This document shows positions 34,803 to 45,531 of a DNA stretch of 64,000 nucleotides, one piece after another. The position numbers and the translations under genes are program-made. This DNA comes from Apiotrichum sp. Y4204. Its lineage: Eukaryota > Basidiomycota > Tremellomycetes > Trichosporonales > Trichosporonaceae. The first letter of the stretch is position 1; the number at the start of each line of letters is the position of its first letter. Where the stretch lies: NCBI GenBank assembly GCA_025531455.1, contig JAMYHL010000027.1, forward strand, positions 372,001-436,000. Reading direction: 5' to 3'. The notes below the pieces were generated by a model. That model was not told the origin of the DNA. It saw nothing but the letters and a program-made list of their open reading frames with translations, and ran no database searches.

Positions 34803-36803
34803 ATGAACAGGACACCCAGCAACTCGAGCGTGGAGAAGAAGGTCGATGGCACGAATACCGTGCAGCCTGTCGACGACGAGAAGATATGGGGCGACAGCGT
34901 CGAGGCGGCCAACCTGTACTCCAAAGAGGAGTACCAGCGCGTGAGGCGTAAGGTGGATCTGTGAGTGATTGTGATGTCGACCCGAGGGGATACCGCTAAC
35001 GCTCAGTGTCATTCTGGTGAGTTGCGAGGCGCATACGCACACACATGATTCTGACCCGTCTCCTTCCGCTCTGGTGTTCTTGCATTTGTTTCCAACAGCC
35101 GCTTCTCATGTTGAGTACGTTTCACTTCCTGGTTTTTACTTTGTTTTTTATTTTTACTCGGACTTTTTTTTTCCGTTCTTCCTTTTGTTTATCCTGCTCC
35201 ACCTGTTCCTTTTTCTCTTCTCCCACAACCTTCGCTGACATTTAGCGTACGGCATTCAATATGCAGACAAGACAAGCCTTACACAAGGCGTCATCTTCGG
35301 GTTGGTAATGCAGAACGGGGCTCGTGAGCTGCAGCTGACTTTCGGAGGCTCCGTGAGGACACGAAGATGACGGATGGCGAGTACGCCAACCTGACCACGT
35401 TTTTCTGTAAGTGGCGCCCTCCTTTTTGCTTGGGCTAGCTCTGCACCCCTATTTCTGACCTTTAAGATCTCGCGTACGGTGTCGCGCAGTTCCCCTTTTC
35501 ATGGGTCATGCAGCGCTTCCCGATCGGCCGGTCGCTCGGCACGTTTGTCATTCTCTGGGGCATCAGCGTCATGTGTCTCGGCGTGTGCAACAACTACGCG
35601 CAGCTCGCCGTCGTGCGTATTCTTGTCGGCGCGTTCGAGGCGGTCGTAATTCCCGGCTTTGCAATCCTCACCGCTTCCTGGTACCTCCGCCGGGAGCAGA
35701 CATTCCGCCAGTGCCTGTACTACTCGATGAACCAGATCTTCGGCATCATCTCCTCGGTAGCGGTCTACTTTATTGCACTGCGCGTGTCCAAGAGTGGCGG
35801 CATGTCGCCCTGGCGCGTCATCCAGTTCTTCCTCGGCGGCCTCACTATTCTTTGCGGCCTCCTGGACGTCGTCTTCCTCAGCACCCCCGGCGACGCGTGG
35901 TGGCTCAAGAAGGAGGACCGCAAGATTGCGCATGCCCGTGTGGTGGTCAACGCGAGTGAGTAGCCAGAGAGCAGCGGTCCGAGCCAGTGTTGGAACCCCG
36001 CTTGTCGGTCCACACTAACACTGCAGCCGGCGGTGGTGAGACTGTGCGCTGGAAGTGGAGCCAGGTGCGCGAGTGCTTCGTCGACCCGCAGTACTACTTT
36101 TCCATTATCTTCAACTTTCTCGTCATGATCCCGAACGGCGCGCTCATCACGTTCAACACTCTCATCATGCGCTCGTTCAACTTTGACGCCTTTGAAACAA
36201 TTCTGTACTACATGCCGTCGCAGGCCATTGCCATCTTCTTTGTGCTCGGCCCCGGCCTCTGCGTGCAGTACAAGCCTTCCACGCGCTTCCCATGGGCATT
36301 GTTCGTGACTGTCCTCGCGGCCGCGTGCTTCCTCTACGTCGGTCTCTGCCCTGAGGACACGGACAAGTGGACAAAGTACGGCGTTTACCTCTTCGCCCTC
36401 CCCTTTGCGACCGCCATGTTCCTCATCTGGCCGCTGATGTCGATCAACGTCGCCGGCCGCACCAAGAAGACCTGGTTCAGCGCCTCCTCCCTCATCACCT
36501 ACTCCGCCGGCAACGTTGTCGGCTCCCAGATCTTCCGCGACCCCCCGCGCTACATCAAGGGCCTCATCGGCTGCTCCGTGGCCATGTTTGCGTACTGCAT
36601 CCTCATGCTTGTGTGGTGGGCGTACTATGTTCGCGAAAACAGGCGCCGTGACAGGATCGTTGCGGAGCTCCACCTCTCGCCAGAGGCAATCGAACAGGAG
36701 CTGCGCAACGCGGCTGCTGAGGATCTCACGGACCGCGAGGTGAGAGCCTTAGAAGCAAGGAAGGTGCTGACAACAGAACGTGCACTTCCGCTACCTCTGC
36801 TGA
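34803..36803 (+). CDS. MFS anion:cation symporter, Dal5/allantoate-permease family
   Basis: Plasma-membrane carrier for small carboxylates or ureides (allantoate, nicotinate, dipeptides in relatives). Eight exons: 34803-34960, 35007-35016, 35099-35114, 35246-35300, 35348-35406, 35467-35955, 36027-36739, 36777-36803; 508 aa. Two micro-exons of 10 and 16 nt encode the start of helix 1 (VILPLLML) and are needed for the phase. Family marks: LTYGIQYADKTSLTQGVIFG, YLAYGVAQFPFSW, SWYLRREQ, and the tail DLTDRENVHFRYLC, which closely resembles the ending of family members. Divergent from the amidase; see the promoter entry. The exact substrate is not predictable. Confidence 0.93.
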
Positions 36804-37124
36804 GGCGAGAGCGCACAATCAGGAGCAAAGTGGGGATGCGGGGTGTGTGGGGGTATCGGTTACCTAAAAGCTGTCAGGCTCGGTTGTAGAATGAGTTGGG
36901 TTATCAGGGAATAAGAGAGTAGGCGGTAGGATCTTCTCTTGTATGAAGTTGTTCTGTGGTGGCGTCGCGTACGTGGCGCTTGTTGAACTTCGCGCAATCG
37001 ACATCTCTTGCATTAAAGTTGCTACGTGGCCGGTGTGCTGTACACAATTAGACAATATTGATATCCCGTCGCGATCGCTGTGAAAACGTTGTCCGTTAAC
37101 CGTCTTCCCGAATCGTACATCCAT
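36804..37124. other. Short spacer between convergent genes
   Basis: Shared 3' flank of the Dal5-like carrier and the NAT gene; nothing else seen. Confidence 0.5.
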
Positions 37125-37970
37125 CTACGGGAACGTGCTGAGCTTCTCCCACATCTTTGCCACTTGCTCATCCGAGAGCTGCAGTCCCATCTCCTTGCGC
37201 AGCCAGCGATCGACGTCCGCCTCGGAGGAGAGCTTGCACTCTTCGACGTTCTCGCCCGTGCGTTTCTTGAACCCGCGGTCAAAGCCAGTTACGCGGTTCT
37301 CGCCGTCCCACCGCGCGCAGAGGAGGTGTGTCGTGAAGAGCGACGCGGGGCTGGTCGAGAGCCACCAGTTGAACGCGTCCACATCCGCAGGAATGACGGG
37401 ACCCGAAGTGAGGCCGTACATCGGCGCCCACTTGTCCGCCATTATGGTCTCGTAGATGTGCGTCACGTCCGGGCCGACGAGCTTGGCCTCCACCGTGTCC
37501 CCAACAGCCTCGGACACCGGACGCACGCGGTACTTGCCGTACTTGCCGACCTGCTCCTCAGACGTGCCCAGCAGGAGTGGGATCGAGGGCGTCATCCCGC
37601 CAAAACCCGCATCGTAGATATACCGCTTCTCGCCGATCCGGACGGCCGTCATGGCGTGTGTCTGGGCCGAAACATCCGTTTCCATGAGCACAACACGGGC
37701 ACCGAGGGGCTCGACGTCAAAGCCGAGGTCGCCCAGCGCCGTGCGCGACACGAGCGCGTGCTCCATGCAGTATCCTCCCCGTCCCGAGTCTATGAGCTTT
37801 GTGAAGACTTCCTCTGGGTCGAGGCTCACGGGCGATCCGAGAAGAGATGTGACGTTCTCGAATGGGATGGCGCGCAGGTGTGCCTCCAGAAGCGTGGTGA
37901 GCGCCGCGACGTCCAGGTTCTCTGGGCGCGCGACGCCGAGACGGGCGAGATACCGTTCGCCAAAGGACAT
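37125..37970 (-). CDS. Arylamine N-acetyltransferase
   Basis: Transfers acetyl, or in some fungi malonyl, groups from CoA to arylamines and hydrazines. Single exon, 281 aa, normal family length. The Cys-His-Asp triad is complete: Cys68 in RGGYCMEHA, His105 in QTHAMTAV, Asp120 in YDAGFGG, nearly the same positions as human NAT1 (68/107/122). IPFENV and DPEEVFTKL are also typical. The start is the ATG at 37970 (MSFGERYLARLG); the open frame runs further upstream, but that part is promoter-like and contains the 21-bp tandem repeat. In Fusarium, NAT and amidase genes take part in detoxifying plant benzoxazolinones; a similar role here is only a suggestion. Confidence 0.93.
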   Translation of the reverse strand: MSFGERYLARLGVARPENLDVAALTTLLEAHLRAIPFENVTSLLGSPVSLDPEEVFTKLIDSGRGGYCMEHALVSRTALGDLGFDVEPLGARVVLMETDVSAQTHAMTAVRIGEKRYIYDAGFGGMTPSIPLLLGTSEEQVGKYGKYRVRPVSEAVGDTVEAKLVGPDVTHIYETIMADKWAPMYGLTSGPVIPADVDAFNWWLSTSPASLFTTHLLCARWDGENRVTGFDRGFKKRTGENVEECKLSSEADVDRWLRKEMGLQLSDEQVAKMWEKLSTFP

Positions 37971-38673
37971 GCTGGGGCGACAAGGTGTATAGTGACGAGG
38001 AGTGTGTTTGCAAGTGACACGACGATGTTTGTAAGCGACACGACGATGGAATGTTGTCCTTTGTGGTGGCTGGTGGCTCGTGGACTGCGGATCTCGAAAG
38101 CATTTGAGCACGAAATAGCACCCTTACGTCATCATTGTGACCGTCGATCGGCAACTTGATTCTGCCGGGGCCGGGCTTTAGATTGCCGGCGGCGACTTTT
38201 TCCGCACATGATTGCGACGACGACGACGACGTGATGGATGGTGCTCGACAAGCAATCTTGCTTTCTCAGCAGTGTTTCTTAGGTCAGCAGCGCGGGGTGG
38301 CTATTCCAAGTTTGTATTTCCGACATCCTTCACCTCTTTACTGGAACTAGAACATCCTCCGGAGGAACTTTGGTCTTCCATTCTACCACTGCCGTTATCA
38401 TCCACCAGGGGATGGTCGGATGGCGGATATAGCCTCGGGTTGCTCGCCACCAACTACCGCCTTGCCCACATGACCCTGCCGCGAACGGGCGTCACTTGTC
38501 GACGCCAAGTATCTGCTGATCGTCCGAAAGTGGGGAGCACCCGCGGTTGGGAAGAGGGTAGAAAGTGGGGAGTATTGGGGGGTAGCGATACGGGCCGCGA
38601 TATGATAAAATAAGCTGAGACAGTTTAGAAGAATCTCTCTCCCCCCTTCCCAACTTTAACTCAAGCCTTCACC
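37971..38673. other. Divergent promoter between NAT and M20 genes
   Basis: About 700 bp without a gene. It holds the 21-bp tandem repeat near NAT and a TGATAA (about 38601) near the M20 amidohydrolase start. Confidence 0.5.
38006..38047 (-). repeat. Two adjacent 21-bp direct repeats upstream of NAT
   Basis: Copies at 38006-38026 and 38027-38047 share the core GACACGACGAT and differ at only two positions (GCAAGTG versus GTAAGCG). They lie 36-77 bp upstream of the NAT ATG, a place suited to a doubled operator or to the 5' UTR. Confidence 0.8.
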
Positions 38674-40573
38674 ATGACTGTTGCCATTGCCCCCGAGCCA
38701 TGCGGCCACTGCGGACATCCCCTTCCCTCCAACGGAAAGGCGACGCGTCGCACCGAGGTCTTCATGCCTGAGGTATGTCCTCCACTCGTTATCCTCTAAC
38801 ATGACAGACGCGCGCCACGATCGAGGCTCTGATTGAGAGCAAGAAGCACGACCTGACGGCCATCTCGCACTTTATGCACGAGAACCCCGAGCTGGCCTGG
38901 AAGGAGGAGCAGGCGTGCAAGCGCATGTCCTCTTACCTCGAGGGCGAGGGCTTAGAGGTGTACAACTATGCTGCCGAGGGCATGCCCACCGCGTGGCGCG
39001 TCGAGTGGAGCCACGGGAGCGGCGGCCGCACATTCGGCCTCAACTCGGAGATGGACGCGCTGCCGGATATCGGACATGCGTGTGGACACAATCTTATCGC
39101 GATCTGTGGCGTCGGCGCGTTCCTCGCCCTCCGCGAGGCGATGATCAAACATGACATTCCCGGCCGCATCGTGCTTGTCGGCACGCCGGCAGAGGAGGGC
39201 GACGGCGGAAAGGTCAAGCTCCTCGAGGTCGGCGCGTACGAGGGGATGGGCGCGTGTATGATGCTCCACCCCGGCCGTGGCGAGCCCGGCACTGGCGCCG
39301 TCATGGCTTCCCTTGCGTACCAGCCCATCAACGTCGTCTTCAAGGGCAAGCCTGCGCACGCGGGCGCAATGCCCTGGGAGGGCATCAATGCGCTTGACGC
39401 AGCGACGCTCGCGTACGCGAGCATCAGCGCGCTCCGCCAGCAGCTCAAGCCTGACACTCGGTACGTATTGCGACGAGAAACGTTTCTGACCCCAGTGTCC
39501 AGGGCGTCATCACCCGCGGAGGCGGTACTGCCCCCAACATCATTCCTCCGCTCACGGAGATGAACTACCTTGTTCGCGCGCCGACTGCCGCGGACCTCGA
39601 GGTCGTCCGCGACAAGGTCCTCAAGTGCTTCGAGGGCGCGGCCACCGTGTCCGGCTGCAGCGTCGAGATCAAGCTCGGCATCCTCGTCAAGGAGCTCCGC
39701 AACGACGAGTCCCTCTCGGTATGTCCTCCCAAAGTATATAGTCGCTGACTTCAGAACGAGTTTGCCTCCGCCATGGCCGAGATGTACGACCACAAGTTTG
39801 CCGTCACCGTCGACGAGCACATGGGCGCCAGCACCGACTTTGGCAACGTCACCCAGACGCTGCCTGCCTCCCACCCCATGTACTCTATCCCCGCGCCTCC
39901 GGGGGCCGCCAATCACACTCCCGAGTTCACCGCCTGCGCCAAGACACCCGAGGCACACGACCTCACCTTCAAGGCCATGGCGGGTATGGCCGTCGCCGGC
40001 CTGCGCTTCCTCGCCGACGCGGAGTTTGCAGACGAGGTAAGTCAGATAGCCGTGCAGGCGTCCGTCCTTTCCCCATCCCCCATTCATTGCTCTGTCGCTC
40101 GTTAGCCTTTTGCCCTTGGCGCTCCGCGATCGGCGGCGGCCGCGCCGGAGTCATCTCCGTCCCCGGCGAGATGGCCGAGCGGTCTAAGGCGCTGTGTTAA
40201 GGTGTAGCAACCTCCGCAGTCTTCGGACGTGGGTTCGAATCCCACTCTCGTCAATAGGAGGTATCAATCCCTTCAGCCGAACGTTTTTGGGCTGCACAGC
40301 GGGGGCGGGGCGTGTCTGGAGATGGCGGGGGCCCGGGGCGTGGCCTCCGGCCGGCCAGAGTGTCAGACAACGCAGACTTTGCACCCGAAACTCCAAAGAC
40401 TCTGGACTCGACTCCTCAGTCTGGCAGCCGCGGACGCAATGCTGCAACTTCCATTACCCCAACCTGAACGACGATGGCAAAGTGCTGACAAACAGGTCAA
40501 GACATCGTGGGAGAAGAAGATGGCGTCGCTAAAGGTCGCAAAGGACGGCTTTGGGTCAGACTACAAGGCGTGA
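38674..40573 (+). CDS. M20-family amidohydrolase / dipeptidase (M20D, PM20D2-like)
   Basis: Metal-dependent hydrolase of N-acyl amino acids or dipeptides. Five exons: 38674-38772, 38808-39460, 39496-39718, 39755-40036, 40496-40573; 444 aa. The metal-site core reads LNSEMDALPDIGHACGHN (His123, Cys125, His127) with GTPAEEGDGGK (Glu162/163), the M20D pattern. The dimerisation lid contains GKPAHAGAMPWEGINALDA. An N-terminal extension carries CGHCGH (residues 10-15), resembling half a zinc site. The last intron is 459 nt, about ten times the local norm, and contains a tRNA-Leu gene on the same strand. Its acceptor GCTGACAAACAG has a good branch point and the exon supplies a plausible helical C-terminus. 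Read-through would instead stop at 40105. Confidence 0.9.
40165..40253 (+). tRNA. tRNA-Leu (anticodon AAG) with an 11-nt intron, nested in the M20 gene
   Basis: Acceptor GGCGAGA/TCTCGTC with one G-U, D arm GCC..GGC with GAGCGGTCTAA loop, anticodon stem CTGTG/CGCAG, loop TTAAGG + 11-nt intron + C, nine-base variable arm, T arm GTGGG-TTCGAAT-CCCAC, discriminator A. The intron is at 37/38 and the anticodon is AAG. The variable arm is short for a leucine tRNA. A T5 terminator lies at about 40284-40288. The whole gene lies inside the last intron of the M20 amidohydrolase, same strand. Confidence 0.92.
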
Positions 40574-41475
40574 AAAACCGGTGTCGAATAGGGTCGAGTA
40601 GTAACATGGCGGGATCCTGAGCGCATGTCCTGGATCCGGGGATTGTGGATTGTGGATTGTGGATTATTGAAACTGTAGTGTTATCCCATGTATCTGGTCT
40701 GATGTGCCATGGTCGTGGCGTGGTGGTCGGCGCCCGCTTGACGGCATCGCCCGCGACTTGTCTGGGGACTGGATCAAGGACGAGGCCGTCCAAGCCCCTC
40801 CTCGGCCTCCTTCTTGACAGACATCTCGGCCTGGATCTCCCAATCTCAGCAACATGCGCGGACAGGTCGGACAGGTTCATTCCCCGTCCCAAGTACCCAT
40901 TACCCAAGTGTTGCCCGTGCCCGAGATATGACAATGCGTTGAGATGTGGAGTAATCTGTGGAGATTGATGTGGGCAACAGCCGGGGCCCCAGCTCGGCCC
41001 GCAATGTGCCGCAGCGGAGGGCTGATGTGAGCCTCAGGCCTCAGGTCTTGGGTCGAGCATGGTGGCATGTGGCGTTTACCGAGCGCGCCGAGCATGCCGA
41101 GAAACAGATGCATTCGAAACCTGAGACCTGAGGTACTTGAGCTTGTTGTTCCCTGCTCCCCCACAAGCTTTGAGAAGCTGTATATCCAGCAGGTCGCCCG
41201 TCGGACATGTCCGCACCCGGATGCTCCTGCCGGGTTACCGCCATCGCACATTGCATCTGCACGATCGGCACCGTCGCATCTCCACATGGCCCCCACATCT
41301 TGTCGCTGGTTACGCTTGTCGACGCGCTCGTTCCGTCCATCGTTCTTGATCCCAACTTTGCAACCCGAGCTCTAATTAAGCTATCGACAATCCTACTCGC
41401 GACAGAAACCAGCTAATACCACTACCACGCTCTCATCACTCTTCAATCTTTTCCACCCCATCCACTCGATCATCC
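40574..41475. other. Gene-free spacer with a 7-bp tandem repeat
   Basis: About 900 bp between the M20 stop and the acyl-CoA ligase start, the latter's promoter. Four copies of the 7-mer GGATTGT (the last ending AT) lie at 40640-40667. No gene seen. Confidence 0.55.
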
Positions 41476-43784
41476 ATGGCGTTCCCGACGACCAAGCCCG
41501 CTAACCAGCTCAGCATCGCGCAGTGTACGTGTTCTCCCCAGTACTGGGCTGTTCTGACCGCAGGCGATGCGATCCTCACCTCTCCGGGCTCGCCCTACGA
41601 GGTCGTCGAGGTAGAGATTAAGGGCCGTGTGCAGAAAGTGTGGAAGAACGTGAGTCACAAGGGTGGCAGCTGGTGGAGACGAGGTGGTACCTCCTAGACC
41701 CAGATCTCACCTCATCACGGGTGTCCAGAGCTGACCACAGACACCTCCGGACTGGCCGACCTTCCTGCGTGGCGGGTACAAGCTGAATGCGGACAAGCCG
41801 TTTGTCTCGTCGCCCGTCCCCGAGCCAGCAGGGTACGACGACCGCGAGAACCTGACCTTTGCCGAGGTGTGGGAGCGCTCGCTCGACTTTGCCGCGTGGC
41901 TCCGCAGCCTGGGGGTCAAGCAGGGCGACCGCGTCGCGCTCGGTGGACTCAACACCACCGGCTGGGTCGTCGCCTGGACGGCCATCCTCCTCATTGGCGC
42001 TGTTCCCGTCCTCCTCAACTCCACGCTGTGAGTTTAACACCTAAAGGCGGAGCTGATCTCAGCACGAACGAGACTCACGCACACTGCCTCAAGACCACCG
42101 AGCCCGTGCTGGTACTCGTTGACGAGCCGCTCGCGAAGCAGCTTGGCCCCGAGGCGAGCAAGCTTCTGAAGGGCACCAAGGTCGGCCCGGTGAGTATTTT
42201 ACCTCGTGACCTGGGCTGATTTCAGATCTACTGCCTCTCGAGCATTGCGCACCTCCCCTCGTCAGTCCAGAAGGCTATCAAGGTGGGTAACCTGTCTCCA
42301 GCGTCACTAACCCCAGACATGCCCCAACAAGGCCGGCGACGCAAAGGTCAAGGCCGACATTGCGGCCGGCAAGGGCCTCACGCTCCACCCCGAGAGCGAC
42401 GGCATGATCTTCTTCACCTCGGGCACGACGTCCATGCCCAAGGCTGTCCTGCACACTCAGCGCGCGGGCCTGCACAACGTCCAGGCCGGAGGCTACAGTG
42501 AGTGGAAGAGATTCTTGGCACACTCACACCACAGCCACCGCCCGTGCCGCACTCCGCGCTGGCCTTGGCATGCAGGAGCTTGCCGCAATGGCCGCCAACC
42601 CCCCGGTGAGCTGCATGCTCCTCTCGATTCCTCTCTTCCACGTCACGGGCTGCCTCGCCGTGCTTGTCAAGGCTATCGGTTCCGGCGGCAAGCTCGTTTT
42701 CCAGCGCCGCTGGTCCGTCCCCGACGCGGTCAAGCTCGTTCTCCAGGAGAACGTCAACATTGTCGGCGGGTGAGTGGTATCAGAGCAGTCAAGGCAAAGT
42801 CAATACTCACACTCAGCGTTCCCGCCATCGCGACCGCAATCCTCCAGTCGCCGCTCCTCCCGAAGGACTATCAGTTCCTCTCGGTGGCATACGGCGGAGC
42901 GCCGCCGGCCAAGCGTCTCGCGGGCGACCTCGCGAAGCGGTTCCCGACCGCGCTCGTCGGCCAAGGCTGGGGCATGACGGAGACGGCGTCGACGCACACG
43001 CACATGATTGGGCCAGACTATGTTGACCGGCCGACGTCGTGCGGCCCCGCGCTCCCCACCACCGAGGTGCGCATCGTCGACCCCAAGACGCGCCGCGACG
43101 TGCCCGCAAACGTGATGGGCATTGTGCTCGCGCGCGGATCCAACCTCATGTCCGAGTACGTCAACAATCCCAAGGCGACGGCCGAGGCGCTCGACAAGGA
43201 CGGCTGGCTCGACACGGGCGACATGGGCCTGCTCGACGAGGACGGCTTCCTCCACCTCCAGGACCGCGCAAAGGACATTATCATCCGCGGCGGCGAGAAC
43301 ATTGCATCGGCCGAGGTCGAGAACGCCCTCGCGCAGGACGACCGTCTCGCAGAGGTCGCCGCCGTGCCTGTACCCGACCCTGTGCTGGGCGAGCGCGTCG
43401 GTGCCGGTGTGTCGCTTGCGCCCGGCGCAACTGCCACCGAGGACGAGGTGATTGCTGCTGTCAACGAGCGACTCCGCTATCCTGCCCGTCCTGTCATTGT
43501 CGTGGTGTTCCAGGAGCCACTCCGTGAGTACCGTGTGCTGCCGAGTGTTTGAAAGCTGGGTTCCTAGATCTCTTGGGGTCCAGAACATGCAGGGCTCGAG
43601 ATCCCGATCCCATTCCGGTTTGGAGTTGTGTGACCTATTGGGCCGTTTGAGGTTTTATGTTCATGACTGACACTTTCCAGCCCGCAACGCAAACGGCAAG
43701 ATCATCAAGGGCGACGTCAAGAAGACTGTGCAGGCGCAGTGGAAGGCACGCCAGGGTGCCGCCAAGGGCAAGGCCAGGCTGTAG
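41476..43784 (+). CDS. Acyl-CoA ligase / AMP-binding enzyme (ANL superfamily), probable PTS1 protein
   Basis: Activates a carboxylic acid to its acyl-AMP and then the CoA thioester. Nine exons: 41476-41524, 41564-41649, 41741-42027, 42063-42189, 42226-42282, 42317-42497, 42535-42769, 42817-43523, 43681-43784; 610 aa. Motifs in order: P-loop FFTSGTTSMPK (235-244), LFHVTG, GQGWGMTE, DGWLDTGDMG, hinge DRAKDIIIRGGENI, and the adenylation lysine in NGKIIK (Lys583). The extreme C-terminus -ARL fits PTS1, so peroxisomal location is likely. The substrate could be a medium-chain or aromatic acid; not decidable here. An acceptor before C-TGC gives CDAILTSPGSPYEVVEVEI, conserved in this subfamily's N-terminus as I recall. 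Confidence 0.92.
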
Positions 43785-44299
43785 CGGGGCAGGCTGTGTG
43801 AATCGCGCGAGGCAGTGTGTGAGCTGTGAGCTTCAGCGTTTCCGGCCAGTGAATGCTCAAGTAGCTCAAAAACCCAGAGGCTTCGACTTGAGAGGCCCTG
43901 GGCGCGCAGCTGCGCAGCATGCCGGGCGTGCAGAGCTCAGAATCTGTATGAGATCGGGGCGTTGGGATTTATGTTTTGCGGATCAGCAGAATGCATACAT
44001 ACGAATATACGAACAGATTGACAAGACAGAAAACGATGGTGCGACACGCGGGGTATTATCCACTGGCCGCTGGGTCCTTTATGGTGCAACACAACCTGAA
44101 ACGCCGTTCTTATGTTCTAATCTGTTTGTGTTTGCGAGTGCGGACACTATCAGGATCGAGGGCGAGAACTTTGTGAATCCGAGTGCGAGTCCTCATGATA
44201 TATAAGTCTGTGGCTCAACCTTGTCTTTTCATCAGTCGTAAGTAGTGTTCGTTCCCATTTTAGCCTAGACGATTCATTTCTACTCTTCCGGTCTTCACC
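43785..44299. other. Spacer upstream of the DJ-1-like gene
   Basis: About 500 bp; 3' flank of the ligase gene and promoter of the DJ-1-like gene, with a TATATAA at 44199-44205. No gene seen. Confidence 0.5.
44199..44205 (+). promoter_or_regulatory. TATA box of the DJ-1-like gene
   Basis: TATATAA, 95 bp upstream of the ATG. Confidence 0.4.
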
Positions 44300-45262
44300 A
44301 TGCGCATCTTCCCCGCCCTCCTGCTCGCCGCGACACTCGTGTCCAGCGCGCCCGCCACGCCCTCTTCAGCCACTCTCACAAACTGCACACGAGCGCCAAA
44401 CGTCGGGACAAAGTGCACGCCGCCGACCCCAATCCCGGAGCTCAAGCCCGCCGACATCAGACACATCGGCATGCTGGTGTTTGACAAATTTGACCTCATC
44501 GACGTGTTTGGCACCCTCGACCCCTTCTTCTACCTCGCCTTTAGCACCGAGTTGAACCTACACATGATCGGGGAGAAGACGCGTCCCGCCCGCCAACTCG
44601 CGCTTCTTCCCCCGATTAAAGCCACACACACGTATGATAATGCGCCAAACCTCGACGTCCTCATCGTCCCTGGTGGCCCCGGGTCACACGATCCATCAAA
44701 CGCGACAATCGAGTTTGTCAAGAGGACGTTTCCAAAGGTCAAGCTGCTCATTACAATCTGCAGCGGCGCGCAGATCGCCGCCAGGGCGGGCGTGCTCGAC
44801 GGCCGGATGGCGACGACGAACAAGAAGGGCTGGGAGGATATCGTCCGCGACGGCCCGGATGTCAAGTGGGTCGCGCCGGCGCGCTACGTCCTGGACGGCA
44901 AGACGTGGTCCTCGTCCGGCGTCACTTCGGGAATGGACCTCATGTACGAGTTTGTCGGCATCTATTTTGGCGCCGACAGAGCCGACCGCATCATGGGCGC
45001 GATCGAGCACTTCCCTGTGCCCCAGTTCGACGACGTGTTTGCCGCCATGTTTAACCGCTCCACTCAAGTCGTTCCCTGCCGTGTTGAGTTCAAGTCTGCG
45101 CCCGACGCCCCCATCAATGCCACGAAGGGGACCGACAAGGGCATGAGTAAGGCTCCCGTGAAGCCCGAGGCCACCGACGAGGGAGAAGTCACCGAGACCA
45201 AGTCAGCCAAGGTGACCACCTCCAGCCAAGACATCCGCCACGGAGACCAAGTAGGACAATGA
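44300..45262 (+). CDS. Secreted DJ-1/PfpI-family protein
   Basis: Single exon, 320 aa. An N-terminal signal peptide (MRIFPALLLAATLVSSAPA) precedes a short Cys-containing segment and then a complete DJ-1/PfpI fold: IGMLVFDKFDLIDVFG, DVLIVPGG, nucleophile elbow ITICSGAQIAA with Cys154, and the SSSGVTSGMDL helix. These features match the subgroup with isonitrile-hydratase and ThiJ-like members. After about residue 255 comes a Lys/Glu/Thr-rich acidic tail, probably disordered. Most family members are cytosolic, so a signal peptide is unusual; N-glycosylation sequons (NAT, NRS) are present. The catalytic activity is not predictable. Confidence 0.85.
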   Translation: MRIFPALLLAATLVSSAPATPSSATLTNCTRAPNVGTKCTPPTPIPELKPADIRHIGMLVFDKFDLIDVFGTLDPFFYLAFSTELNLHMIGEKTRPARQLALLPPIKATHTYDNAPNLDVLIVPGGPGSHDPSNATIEFVKRTFPKVKLLITICSGAQIAARAGVLDGRMATTNKKGWEDIVRDGPDVKWVAPARYVLDGKTWSSSGVTSGMDLMYEFVGIYFGADRADRIMGAIEHFPVPQFDDVFAAMFNRSTQVVPCRVEFKSAPDAPINATKGTDKGMSKAPVKPEATDEGEVTETKSAKVTTSSQDIRHGDQVGQ

Positions 45263-45531
45263 AAACGACCCCCGCGAAGCATGCCACGACAGCAAGACTT
45301 CTGAAGCGGACAAGTAAGACCAGCAGAAGTTTCCCCCAGCAACGTGACGCTCGGTTCTTTCACTCATTCGTGGGCATGGGCAAGACAGGAATGGTCGCCA
45401 GCGAATCCGTTTCACATCACTCCATAATATTGTTGCTGCTAACCTTTCCTCAATGCTAGCATCAGCTACAGTCGGCCAGGTTGCTCTCACTTGCAATCAC
45501 GGTACGCCGCCAGCTACGTGCAGCGGTTCGC

